NCBI GenBank assembly: GCA_900766045.1
Contig: CAAFTW010000062.1
Location: 1 to 27,300, forward strand
Source: Clostridia bacterium
GTDB taxonomy: Bacteria > Bacillota > Clostridia > Peptostreptococcales > Anaerovoracaceae
Direction of reading: 5' to 3'
DNA: 27,300 nt
Position numbers and translations under genes: made by a program. The notes under the pieces are model-generated. The model saw only the letters and a list, made by a program, of their open reading frames with translations, searched no databases and was not told where the DNA came from. This document shows, piece after piece, positions 7,800 to 16,128 of this stretch; position 1 is the first letter of the stretch, and every line of letters begins with the position of its first letter.

Positions 7800-8939
7800 A
7801 TGAAAGAGATTAACCAGAAGCGTCTGGTCAAACATTTTATTGAGTTGACGGAAATTGATTCGCCGTCCTTTCAGGAGCGGGAGATGGCGGATTATCTGCA
7901 GAGGGAGCTGAAGCGTCTGGCCGTGGTTGTTCATGAGGACGACAGCGCAGAGCGGATCGGCGGAAATTCCGGGAATATTTACGGCTGCCTTCCGGCAAAA
8001 GGAAGGCGCAAGGGGGAAGCCGCCGCGCCGCTCCTTTTCCTGGCGCACATGGACACCGTTGAACCGGCACGTTCCCGCAAGGCCATCCTGCATGACGACG
8101 GCAGAATCACCAGCGATGGCAGTACCGTGCTGGGCGCGGATGATCAGGCGGCGCTGGCGGTTCTTTTAGAGGTTATCCAGGAGCTGCAGGAAGAAAACGC
8201 AGAACACCCGGAATTGGAATTTCTTTTCGCCGCCGCGGAAGAAGCCTACACCGTTGGCGCTTCTGCGATGGATCTGTCCGTGTTTAAAGCGAAAGAGGCA
8301 TTCGCGCTGGATCTGAGTGATGAAACCGGAGGATACTCCGTGCAGGAGCCGACTCTGATTTCCTTTACGATTAATGTTCACGGGAAAGCGTCCCATGCGG
8401 GATTCGACCCGGAAGCCGGGATCAACGCTATCGCGGCTGCTGCGAAAGCAATCGCGAAGATTTCGCAGGGAAGAATCAACGATCATTCTACCTTTAATAT
8501 CGGTATGATTCAGGGCGGAAAGGGAACGAACATTATTCCGGAGCAGGTGGTGGTCCGCGGAGAACTCCGCTGCACTGTACATGAAGAGGCACTGAATATG
8601 TATGACGATGCCGTCCGCGTTTTTAAGGATGAGGCAGAGGCTGCAGGCGCTTCTGTAACGGCAGAAAAGACCGTTCATCTGAAGGCTTATCATGTCGATC
8701 CGGATGATCCGGCACTTCTCCGCTATCAGAAAGCAGCCGGGACGCTGAACATTCCGGTTTTCCCGGTGAAGACCTTCGGCGGAAGCGATGTCAATGTTCT
8801 GAGGCGGAACGGGATTGCGGGACTCTGCATTTCCGGCGCCATGCATAATGTCCATACAACTTCAGAATATACGACGGTAAAGGAACTGACCGAGGCGGCA
8901 GCCATCGTAAAGGAGATCATGACGGCGCAGTATAGATAG
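7800..8939 (+). CDS. M20-family metallopeptidase, peptidase T-like
   Basis: This 379-residue cytoplasmic zinc aminopeptidase is of the M20 family and looks most like the tripeptidase PepT group. The dizinc site can be read off: His83 and Asp85 in LAHMDTVEP, Asp114 in LGADDQAAL, the Glu147-Glu148 pair in AAEEAYTVGA, and the C-terminal His352 in AMHNVHTTSEYTT. The central lid or dimerisation domain (about 185-300) contains HGKASHAGFDPEAGINAI, as expected. The length is normal for the group (370-410). It probably trims tri- or dipeptides taken up by the cell. It follows the small protein gene by 18 nt with AGGGA as ribosome binding site. An M20 peptidase with another substrate, such as a carboxypeptidase G2-like enzyme, is less likely. 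Confidence 0.9.
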   Translation: MKEINQKRLVKHFIELTEIDSPSFQEREMADYLQRELKRLAVVVHEDDSAERIGGNSGNIYGCLPAKGRRKGEAAAPLLFLAHMDTVEPARSRKAILHDDGRITSDGSTVLGADDQAALAVLLEVIQELQEENAEHPELEFLFAAAEEAYTVGASAMDLSVFKAKEAFALDLSDETGGYSVQEPTLISFTINVHGKASHAGFDPEAGINAIAAAAKAIAKISQGRINDHSTFNIGMIQGGKGTNIIPEQVVVRGELRCTVHEEALNMYDDAVRVFKDEAEAAGASVTAEKTVHLKAYHVDPDDPALLRYQKAAGTLNIPVFPVKTFGGSDVNVLRRNGIAGLCISGAMHNVHTTSEYTTVKELTEAAAIVKEIMTAQYR

Positions 8940-8945
8940 ATTCAA

Positions 8946-8975
8946 TTGGAGTTCTGTATATCTTCATAAGATAAT
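8946..8975 (+). promoter_or_regulatory. Putative promoter of the lipoprotein rhodanese gene
   Basis: TTGGAG (8946-8951) and GATAAT (8970-8975) are separated by 18 bp and would start transcription about 45 nt before the gene. The match to consensus is moderate. Confidence 0.4.
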
Positions 8976-9026
8976 GATAAATAATGAGAGTTTTGTTGCA
9001 TCATAGTTCATGGAGAGGGAAGAAAA

Positions 9027-9986
9027 ATGAAAAAGAGAAGAACTTGGACGGCAGTGCTGGCAATGCTGCTGATTGCGGCTACGGCGCTTCTTTTCACCGG
9101 ATGCGGTGCTAAGGGAAAGTCATCTGATGAACTGAAATCCAAGAAAACGTTTACCGGAAAATATATTGTTTCCGCGAAGTATGCGGCGAAACAGGCCGGG
9201 AAGAAAAACGTCCTGTTTGTCGACTGCCGAGGTGCGGATCTGGCAAAGAAAGGCACGGTCAAGGGCGCAATCGCAACGACCTGGCAGGAGCTCTGCACAT
9301 GCGGCAGCCAGTACGGCGAAGCCGGAGATAAGGACTGGGGAAAGATTCCTTCACCGTCCGATCTTTCAAAACGTCTGAGTAAGCTGGGCATGACGAAGGA
9401 TAAGAAGATTTATCTGGTCGGCCTGACACTGGACGGCTGGGGCGATGATGCCAGGGTTCTCTGGGAACTGAATGCAGCCGGATTTACCAATGCCAGAATC
9501 GTCAACGGCGGATTCCAGGGTCTGAAAGACGCCGGCGTCAAGACCCAGAAGGGCGCATCTACCCCGAAGCCGGGAAAGGTAAAAGTTACAAAAATCAATT
9601 ACAACCACACCATTACAACCGAACAGCTGCAGAAGCACTATAAGGATTATAAGATTATCGATGTCCGCACCAAGGCAGAGTACAATGGCGCGACCAAATA
9701 TAAAGAAGCGAAGGGCGGCCACCTTCCGGGAGCGGTGTTCATGCCGTACACGGGATTTTTCCGTGAGGACAGCACACTGATTTCAAAGAAGGACATCGAT
9801 GCCATGATGAAGAAAGCCGGCATTTCTAAGAACGACAAGATCGTGACTTACTGCACCGGCGGCATCCGTTCCGCTTACATTCAGCTGGTTCTGCAGATGA
9901 GCGGTTATAAACATACCTATAACTATGACCAGTCCTACTGGAGATGGTGCAGAGTCGGCAAAGTGTCAACGACCAAGGTGAAATAA
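9027..9986 (+). CDS. Tandem-domain rhodanese (sulfurtransferase) lipoprotein
   Basis: This 319-residue protein has two rhodanese domains, as in thiosulfate and 3-mercaptopyruvate sulfurtransferases, and a lipoprotein signal peptide ending in LLFTGC (Cys26). It should be tethered to the outer face of the membrane. The N-terminal domain (about 40-180) starts with VLFVDCRGADL but has no cysteine in its active-site loop (LVGLTLDGWGDDA), so it is structural. The C-terminal domain (about 190-315) has IIDVRTKAEYNGA and the loop TYCTGGIRS with catalytic Cys276. This pattern of a dead first and active second domain is normal for the family; export of such an enzyme in a Gram-positive is less usual. 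The next gene is a clear paralogue, so the pair arose by tandem duplication. The sulfur donor is not known. Confidence 0.9.
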   Translation: MKKRRTWTAVLAMLLIAATALLFTGCGAKGKSSDELKSKKTFTGKYIVSAKYAAKQAGKKNVLFVDCRGADLAKKGTVKGAIATTWQELCTCGSQYGEAGDKDWGKIPSPSDLSKRLSKLGMTKDKKIYLVGLTLDGWGDDARVLWELNAAGFTNARIVNGGFQGLKDAGVKTQKGASTPKPGKVKVTKINYNHTITTEQLQKHYKDYKIIDVRTKAEYNGATKYKEAKGGHLPGAVFMPYTGFFREDSTLISKKDIDAMMKKAGISKNDKIVTYCTGGIRSAYIQLVLQMSGYKHTYNYDQSYWRWCRVGKVSTTKVK

Positions 9987-10127
9987 GCATCGAAACACGC
10001 ATCATGCCGCATCGTATCAATCGGCATATCATGTGCGTGAAATACAGCATACTTCATATAACAGTATGGATACATAAAATGAATCACTTATTGCAATGTA
10101 ATATAAGTATAAACAGGGAGGATTCCA

Positions 10128-11120
10128 ATGGTTAAAACAACAAAACTTCGTAAGTTCGCGGTCGGTTTTCTGGTCGCGTCCATGACCATCTGCTTTACCG
10201 GCCTTGGCCAGTCTGCCTTTGCCGCATCCAAGACGAGCAGCAAGACGTTCACAGGAAAGTACGTTTACAGTGCCGCGCAGGCAAAGAAAGCACTGAAAAA
10301 CAAGAACGTCAAGCTGGTGGATACGCGCGGGGCTGATGATATTAAGAAGTCAAAGAACGGGACGATCAAGGGCGCGTCCACGATGGTATGGCAGCAGATT
10401 TCACACACCCCGATGACAGACGGCACAAAGCCGGGCGAAGCCAATTTTGCGCGCTCGCTTTCTGCAAAAGGAATGAGCAAGGCGCTCGGAAAACTGGGAC
10501 TTGGTGTGAATGATAAGATTATCCTGATCAGCGACGGGTATGCAACCGGCGGCTGGGGTGACGACGGCCGTGTCGCATGGCAGCTGATCCAGTGCGGATA
10601 CAAGAACGTACACATCGTCAGCGGCGGTGTTCCTGCGCTGAAGAAGGCCGGCATGAAGACGACCAAATCCGTAGTGACACGCAAGGCAAAGAAGGTCACC
10701 ATCAAGAAGGTGGACACGACTTCTCATGACATTACCACGGCAAAATTGAAGAAGAATTACAGCAAGTACACCATCATCGATTCCCGTACCGCAAAGGAAT
10801 ACAACGGTGCGCAGGATTACGGCGAGACTAAGGGCGGCCATTTGAAGGACGCTGTGAACATTCCGTTCGCAAGCATGTTCAATAAGGACGGCACGCTGAA
10901 GAGCAATGCGGCGCTGACCAAGATGTTCGAGAAGAAGGGCATCAGCAAGAATGATTATGTCGTCACGTATTGCACAGGAGGAATCCGCTCCGGATACATG
11001 CAGCTGGTTCTGCAGCAGCTGGGCTACAAGCATACTTATAACTATGCCGAGTCTGCATATCGCTGGTCCAACACGGATTCTGCAGAAACTGCCGCATACT
11101 GGGTCAACCTCGGAAAATAG
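10128..11120 (+). CDS. Secreted tandem-domain rhodanese, paralogue of the upstream lipoprotein
   Basis: This 330-residue protein has the same two-domain plan as the gene before it, including TFTGKY after the signal region, LVDTRGADD in the inactive N-terminal domain, and VVTYCTGGIRSGY with catalytic Cys282 in the C-terminal domain. Its signal peptide ends in QSAFA (near residue 32) and has no lipobox cysteine, so it should be released or loosely wall-bound rather than lipid-anchored. AGGGAGG lies before the start. A weak promoter (TTCATA 10052-10057, TAAAAT 10074-10079) could give it its own transcript. The glycosyltransferase gene begins 3 nt after its stop codon. Confidence 0.9.
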   Translation: MVKTTKLRKFAVGFLVASMTICFTGLGQSAFAASKTSSKTFTGKYVYSAAQAKKALKNKNVKLVDTRGADDIKKSKNGTIKGASTMVWQQISHTPMTDGTKPGEANFARSLSAKGMSKALGKLGLGVNDKIILISDGYATGGWGDDGRVAWQLIQCGYKNVHIVSGGVPALKKAGMKTTKSVVTRKAKKVTIKKVDTTSHDITTAKLKKNYSKYTIIDSRTAKEYNGAQDYGETKGGHLKDAVNIPFASMFNKDGTLKSNAALTKMFEKKGISKNDYVVTYCTGGIRSGYMQLVLQQLGYKHTYNYAESAYRWSNTDSAETAAYWVNLGK

Positions 11121-11123
11121 TGC

Positions 11124-12260
11124 GTGCATATGGGTTTAGGACACTGGATAGAGACGCTGAGAAAACTCAGCCGTGAAACAGATGAATCCGTTCGGATCGG
11201 AAAACAGAATAAGAAAGCGGCGCAGAAACTGGAAACCCTGGTGAAGGAAGAGTTTCGCCGCCGCGACATCTGGGCGCTCCGGGACGCGGAAGTGCAGCGT
11301 CTCGCACGGGGACGGAAAATCTGGGTGATTAAGTGCGCGGCGCCGGATACAAAAGAAAAGTTTACATGGGGCGATTACGCGTACTGCCTGTCTCTGAAAT
11401 CGGTCATCGAACGGATGGGATACTATGTCGTCCTGAACTGCCATGAAGATTGGTATGAGCCGGTCCGCGCAGACGTCGTTCTGGTCATGCGCGGCCGGCA
11501 CCCGTATCATCCTGACAGAAGAAACGCAGCCTGCCGCTATCTGATGTGGATGGTCTGTCATCCGGATATGGTGCCGGATGAGGAGTATGAGCTGTATGAC
11601 CACATCTATGTAGATTCAATCCCGCTGGCAGAAGAATTGAAGACGCGCCTCCGCGTTCCGGTCAGCGGACTGATTGTGGGTGCGGATATGCAGAATTTCT
11701 GCCCAGAGCAATACAACACGTTGGAGTCCGCGGAATCGGGAAACTTCGTGAATGGTGTGGAAAAGAGTCCGCGGCACGGATTAGTTTTTGTTGGGAACAC
11801 CAGAGGTGAACGGCGGAATTGTATAGACTGGTGTGAGAAATATCATATACCAGTCGATATCTGGGGCGTCGGGTGGAAAAAGTTCTACAAGTCAGATACG
11901 GAGTATCTGCATTTTCACGGTCAGGCGCAGTACAGGGATCTGCCGGAACTGTACCGGAATTCTGCGGTTATCCTGAATGACCATTTTGCGGCCATGCGGG
12001 AAACGGGAATGGTGAATAACCGGATGATTGAGGCATCCGCCTGCGGCTGCCCGATCGTCAGCGATTACAGTCCTGCGTATGAGAACCTTCCGGGTAAGAT
12101 TACGTTCTATCGCGGGGAAGAAGATTTTCCGAAAGCTGTAGAGAGTGCATTGGAAAATGCGGCAGAATGGCGAAAAGAAGCGGAAAAAACTTTTCCGGAA
12201 CTGAAGCGTAATTATTCGATGGAAGCCTGCATCCGGCGTATGATTAAAGATGCCGAGTAA
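11124..12260 (+). CDS. Glycosyltransferase, GT-B fold, CgeB-like
   Basis: This 378-residue cytoplasmic protein resembles the CgeB/spore-maturation type of glycosyltransferase (Glyco_trans_1_2). The C-terminal nucleotide-sugar half contains VFVGNTRGERRN, IWGVGWKKF, the acceptor-side YRNSAVILNDH, and the sugar-binding EASACGCPIVSDYSPAYENL, the usual E-x7-E-like region. The N-terminal half is less conserved; its first 60 residues are charged and helical. GTG 11124 is the better start because GGAAAA sits 7-8 nt upstream; ATG 11130 is the alternative. The gene starts 3 nt after a rhodanese gene, suggesting shared transcription or coupling. It could decorate a surface polymer or an exported protein; the sugar and acceptor are not known. 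Confidence 0.83.
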   Translation: MHMGLGHWIETLRKLSRETDESVRIGKQNKKAAQKLETLVKEEFRRRDIWALRDAEVQRLARGRKIWVIKCAAPDTKEKFTWGDYAYCLSLKSVIERMGYYVVLNCHEDWYEPVRADVVLVMRGRHPYHPDRRNAACRYLMWMVCHPDMVPDEEYELYDHIYVDSIPLAEELKTRLRVPVSGLIVGADMQNFCPEQYNTLESAESGNFVNGVEKSPRHGLVFVGNTRGERRNCIDWCEKYHIPVDIWGVGWKKFYKSDTEYLHFHGQAQYRDLPELYRNSAVILNDHFAAMRETGMVNNRMIEASACGCPIVSDYSPAYENLPGKITFYRGEEDFPKAVESALENAAEWRKEAEKTFPELKRNYSMEACIRRMIKDAE

Positions 12261-12305
12261 TTGCAGACGATTATTATCGATACAAGTTGATGATTTTAGG
12301 GGAAT

Positions 12306-12354
12306 ATAGGACGTCGCTGCGAATGACCTATCGTTATTCGCAGCGGCGTCCTAT
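12306..12354. terminator. 19-bp hairpin between two convergent glycosyltransferase genes
   Basis: ATAGGACGTCGCTGCGAAT (12306-12324) pairs with ATTCGCAGCGGCGTCCTAT (12336-12354), with one G-U pair and an 11-nt loop. It lies 45 bp after the CgeB-like gene and 127 bp after the end of the opposing gene. T runs are poor on both sides, but the stem is strong enough to suggest a bidirectional terminator. Confidence 0.65.
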
Positions 12355-12480
12355 TGTTGTATCGTAAATAATCCGGCGTTTGTGAACATGGATCAGCCGC
12401 TTAGAAGATAAATATAAGCTGCGTCTTGACGAAACAGAATGCCGTTCATTACGGGATCAATTTGCTGTCCCGTACAGGGA

Positions 12481-14190
12481 TTAACGTCTGTGTTTTCGAC
12501 ACGAAGCCGGGATCAGTTTATCAGCGATCCGACGTTTCAGGGACGGTTTCTTCGGCGGCTTCGGCATCGGGCGCTGCTGCTCATGCAGGATGCGTGAGCA
12601 TGGGGTCAGGATGTTTCTTGGCAGTCCTTTCTGCCCTTCAACCTGCAGGGCGCGGCGGATGAAGGCGTCCTCCTTCACATCGACTGGAATCGTGTTCAGA
12701 CGGAAACGGTGGCAGGTCAGTGTGGAATGCAGGAAGGAGCAGTCCTTCGCGTTGCTGCCGGTGAAATGGAAGTGAATCTCCTGCAGGGCAAGGGTGCGGA
12801 ACATCTTATTGGAGAAGAAGGCGTCCAGCGGGAAATACTCCTGACGGTAGCCGACATTGACGACGTCCGACTCGATCGTTTTCTTCTTCTCCAGAAGCAC
12901 CGGGCGCGCGGAGGACATGTCGATGATGTCTCCGTTTTCCATTTGGTCCAGGCGGTTGTACAGCTGTCGGAGTGTGCGCATGTCGTAGACGATCGGGAAA
13001 TCGAGGAAGGCGATGTATGGGGATTCTGCTTCGTCCAGAGTCTGCTGGAAGAATTCGTGTTCAGAATCTTCGTCTATATATCGTATATTGGCGTTCTGCG
13101 ATATGCCATGGAATTTAGTGGACAAAACGATCCTGTAGCAAGGAAATACCTGGCCGGTGACGTTGCTCAGCAGACGCTTTACCTGGCCCTTTGAATAGAA
13201 CGGCGATACGGCGATGGTCAGGAGCGGGTTCTGGAGGAAATCATCCGGGTTTCTGAGGACGCCTTCGTTGAAGAGGTCGGAATTCTTCAGGACGATTTCT
13301 TCCTGCCGCTGCTCATCCAGCTTTGGCATGGCCTTGAGAATGTACTGATACGCAAGTTCAGCCGTTTCCTGATCCAGTTCCCAGAATCTGCGGTAGTAAT
13401 CGCCCATGAGAACGGCGGAGATCATTCGCTGCAGCATGTCCGCCTGGTAATCTTCTCCCCAGCCCTGTGTCAGTTCCACGATCCTTTCATAGGCGTGGAC
13501 GGCACTGTTCAGATTTTCCGTGCGGTTCTGCTGGGAAGCCGTGCGGCCGTCCAGCGGCAGCGGTTTATAATAGTGGTAGACGACATGCGGGCAGGTGACA
13601 ATCTGATCCACATACTGCAGATATTCAAAGAGGAAGACGCTGTCTTCCATGTGAAGATATGGCTTGAAACGGAGATGGTGCTGCTCGATAATGTCTGCGG
13701 AGAACCACTTATTCCAAAGCGTCTGTCCGTGGAGGAAGTTCAGGTCATTTCTCGGAATGACCGGACTCTGAGTCATTTTTACGCTTCGCTGGTTCTTATA
13801 AACACTGAAGCCGTCCCGGCGGTCGTACTGGCCGGCGGTCATCTTTGTGTCCGGAAAAAGGGACCAGTATTTCATCATCTGCTCATAGGCCGCGGCAGGG
13901 ACGACATCGTCCGCGTCGCAGAAGGCGATGATCTTTCCCTGGGCCATGTCCAGGCCCTTATTCCGTGATGCGGAAATACCTTCGTTTGGATGAGAAAAAA
14001 GACGGAAGACCGGGCGCGTTTCTGTCTGGGATTCGATGAATTCATTGATTTTATCTACCGTATCATCCGTCGATTCCGAGTCGACCAGAATGACTTCAAA
14101 GTCGCGGAAGGTCTGACGGGCAAGAGAACGCAGGGTTCTTTTTATCGTTTTTGTGTTGTTGTAAACAGGGACAATAACGGACAGCTGCAT
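12481..14190 (-). CDS. Family 2 glycosyltransferase with long C-terminal extension
   Basis: This 569-residue protein starts with a typical GT2 (GT-A) domain of about 210 residues: LSVIVPVYNN, VILVDSESTDDT, HPNEGISASRNKGL and the metal-binding CDADD (Asp92-Asp95). The remaining 350 residues are not a standard transferase domain; they look like the helical extensions of teichoic-acid or capsule-type enzymes such as TagF/CpsI relatives. The extreme C-terminus is strongly basic (KPPKKPSLKRRIADK), which may bring it to the membrane. No membrane helix is present. GGAGAT precedes the start. A TGG-TACAAT extended -10 on the minus strand (14230-14225) is its likely promoter. It faces the CgeB-like gene across a shared hairpin, and the two may act on one surface glycan. 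Confidence 0.88.
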   Translation of the reverse strand: MQLSVIVPVYNNTKTIKRTLRSLARQTFRDFEVILVDSESTDDTVDKINEFIESQTETRPVFRLFSHPNEGISASRNKGLDMAQGKIIAFCDADDVVPAAAYEQMMKYWSLFPDTKMTAGQYDRRDGFSVYKNQRSVKMTQSPVIPRNDLNFLHGQTLWNKWFSADIIEQHHLRFKPYLHMEDSVFLFEYLQYVDQIVTCPHVVYHYYKPLPLDGRTASQQNRTENLNSAVHAYERIVELTQGWGEDYQADMLQRMISAVLMGDYYRRFWELDQETAELAYQYILKAMPKLDEQRQEEIVLKNSDLFNEGVLRNPDDFLQNPLLTIAVSPFYSKGQVKRLLSNVTGQVFPCYRIVLSTKFHGISQNANIRYIDEDSEHEFFQQTLDEAESPYIAFLDFPIVYDMRTLRQLYNRLDQMENGDIIDMSSARPVLLEKKKTIESDVVNVGYRQEYFPLDAFFSNKMFRTLALQEIHFHFTGSNAKDCSFLHSTLTCHRFRLNTIPVDVKEDAFIRRALQVEGQKGLPRNILTPCSRILHEQQRPMPKPPKKPSLKRRIADKLIPASCRKHRR

Positions 14191-14328
14191 AAGAATGCAT
14201 CTCCTTTCATTGCGGTATGGTTCTATTGTACCATCATTCTTTTACAAAGGAGAATGTTATGCTTGTCTTTTAATCAATAACATGGAAAGAGAATTGATTT
14301 TATCTATTTTCAGGCCGCTGCAGGGAGT

Positions 14329-14336
14329 GATAGAAT
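14329..14336 (+). promoter_or_regulatory. Extended -10 promoter for the TVP38/Fe-S/kinase operon
   Basis: TGA-TAGAAT (TAGAAT at 14331-14336) is an extended -10, with only a weak -35 (TTTCAG) 17 bp upstream. A 7-bp hairpin (CTTCTGT 14361-14367 with ACAGAAG 14373-14379) lies in the leader, without a T run. Confidence 0.45.
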
Positions 14337-14405
14337 ACCTGTATGAATAAGGGTTTTCAGCTTCTGTCTGACACAGAAGTGTTGCGCGTATAAAATGGAG
14401 CATCT

Positions 14406-15089
14406 ATGAAACATAAGAAAGTCTGGATTTTTATCGGCATCATCATACTGATATTAATATTAAACCACATATTCGGCTGGTCGCATTACCTGAGTGACCC
14501 GAAGAACCTGAATTTCCTGAAAAGCATGGTGAAGGATAATTTCATGATGGCGGCGCTGATCTATATGGGAATTACCATGGTCAGCTGCGTGGTCCTGGCC
14601 CTGCCGGGCGTGACCTTTGCAATCCTTGCCGGGCTGATTTTTGGCCCTGTGGCGGGAACCGTGCTCTGCTGCATTGCGACAACCTTCGGTGCCATGCTTT
14701 CCTTTCTGGTGGGCCGGTATTTCCTGCAGGATTCTATCCGACCGAAAGCCTCGGAGAATAAGTTCCTGAAAAAATGGCTGTTCGATGAGACCGGACATAA
14801 CCAGATGTTCATTCTGATGATTACGCGCCTGGTGCCAGTGTTCCCCTACAATCTGCAGAATTTCGCCTATGGAATTACCGACATCGGCTTCATCGAGTAT
14901 TCTGTGGGATCCTTCCTGTTCATGATTCCGGGAACCGCCATGTACACCATCGGAACGGCAGGCCTTGCCGACGCGCGCAACCGCTGGCTCTACATCGGTA
15001 TCGCGGCAGTGATCGCCGTGGCTGTCATTACGGTCGGCATGGTGCTGAAGAAAAAGTATGTACAGCCTGAAGAGAAAGAGGAAAAATAA
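14406..15089 (+). CDS. TVP38/TMEM64 (DedA-superfamily) membrane protein
   Basis: This 227-residue integral membrane protein has the SNARE-associated/VTT domain. The diagnostic segments are LPGVTFAILAGLIFGPVAG with the following FGAMLSFLVGRYF, and RLVPVFPYNLQNFAYG with IPGTAMYTIGTAG. About five or six hydrophobic segments are visible, with a basic C-terminal tail. Related VTT/DedA proteins in bacteria and eukaryotes move or scramble lipids, including undecaprenyl phosphate and phospholipids, but the role of this subgroup is not settled. GGAG at 14397-14400 supports the start. The next gene starts at the base after its stop codon, so the two are in one operon and probably translationally coupled. 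Confidence 0.9.
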   Translation: MKHKKVWIFIGIIILILILNHIFGWSHYLSDPKNLNFLKSMVKDNFMMAALIYMGITMVSCVVLALPGVTFAILAGLIFGPVAGTVLCCIATTFGAMLSFLVGRYFLQDSIRPKASENKFLKKWLFDETGHNQMFILMITRLVPVFPYNLQNFAYGITDIGFIEYSVGSFLFMIPGTAMYTIGTAGLADARNRWLYIGIAAVIAVAVITVGMVLKKKYVQPEEKEEK

Positions 15090-16073
15090 ATGAAAGAAAG
15101 AACGACTGATGTTTCGGGATGCATCCGCTGCGGGAAATGCAGGGATGGCTGCACATTTCTGACAAAATACAACCTGGTCATAGGGGATAAGGAGCAGCTG
15201 AAAGAGCTGGCTTATCATTGTTTCCTGTGCGGAAGATGCACCCGGGTCTGTCCGGTGGATATCGACGGCCGTCAGATCTTCATGGATTTCCGGGAGGAAA
15301 TTGCGAAAGAACAGGAAAAGATGGTCCGGAAAGACTATAAAGGGCTTCTCTGGGAAAAGAACCATTATAAATACCGGAACTATAAAAACGCGGCCCCAAT
15401 AAACAGCGGTGTGCATACTGTGTATTTCCCGGGCTGCAATTTCCCGTCCCTCTTCCCGAAGACCAATGCGTATCTCTCAGATTTACTGAAAGAAAAAGCC
15501 GGAATCGGAACAGCCTATGACTGCTGCGGAAAGCCTGTTGCAGAGCTGGGACTGAAAGAAGAGGCGTCCAGAATTGCAGGAGAAATCACGGATCAGCTGA
15601 AGGCGATGGGAATTGATGAAATCGTCACGGCCTGTCCGAACTGCTTTTATCACCTGACCCCTCTGATTCCGCTGAAAGTGACCAGCATCTACGATAAACT
15701 TCTGGAGCTGGGGATCGGGGAGCCGATCGAGCGGGATCTCCACTTCTTTGTGCCTTGTCCGGACCGGGAATTCCATGCCTGGCTGCAGTCGATTGAAAAG
15801 TTTGTGAAGGGAAAAATCCTGATTGAGGACGAACCGCAGTGCTGCGGTATGGGAGGATCCGGCGGAAAGTGCGAAGCCGTGCTTGCAAAGAAAATGGCCG
15901 GTTCATTCTCCGGGTATGAAGGCGGAATTGACACCTGCTGCGCAACCTGTACCGGAAGCTTTGCAAGAGGAGGTGCAGAGATGCACCATGTCCTCTCAGA
16001 GATTCTGGGCACACACGAAAGGCCGGATACGGGCCGCTCATATCTGAATCGTGTAAAAACAAAGTGGAAATAG
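15090..16073 (+). CDS. (Fe-S)-binding protein with two 4Fe-4S motifs and CCG domains
   Basis: This 327-residue soluble redox protein resembles GlpC, LutA and HdrB/HdrD-type subunits. The N-terminus has two ferredoxin-like sites: Cys11/14/17/21 (CIRCGKCRDGC) and Cys44/47/50/54 (CFLCGRCTRVCP). The rest carries two cysteine-rich CCG-type modules: FPGCNFPS, CCGKP and CPNC in the first; CPDRE, CCGMGGSGGK and CCATCTG in the second. In HdrB such modules bind an unusual 4Fe-4S cluster pair that handles disulfides. No flavoprotein or quinone-binding partner is next to it, so its electron donor must come from elsewhere. The adjacent TVP38-like gene abuts it without spacing and the kinase-like gene follows at about 55 nt. 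Confidence 0.9.
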   Translation: MKERTTDVSGCIRCGKCRDGCTFLTKYNLVIGDKEQLKELAYHCFLCGRCTRVCPVDIDGRQIFMDFREEIAKEQEKMVRKDYKGLLWEKNHYKYRNYKNAAPINSGVHTVYFPGCNFPSLFPKTNAYLSDLLKEKAGIGTAYDCCGKPVAELGLKEEASRIAGEITDQLKAMGIDEIVTACPNCFYHLTPLIPLKVTSIYDKLLELGIGEPIERDLHFFVPCPDREFHAWLQSIEKFVKGKILIEDEPQCCGMGGSGGKCEAVLAKKMAGSFSGYEGGIDTCCATCTGSFARGGAEMHHVLSEILGTHERPDTGRSYLNRVKTKWK

Positions 16074-16128
16074 GCCGCGATTCTGAAAGAATCAGGACAA
16101 AAAGATATTCATGAAGGAAGAAGCAGGA

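Noticed and set aside
14460..15416. 318-codon open frame antisense to the TVP38 and Fe-S genes
   Set aside because: It crosses two well-supported genes and its product is a His/Gln-rich shadow without motifs.
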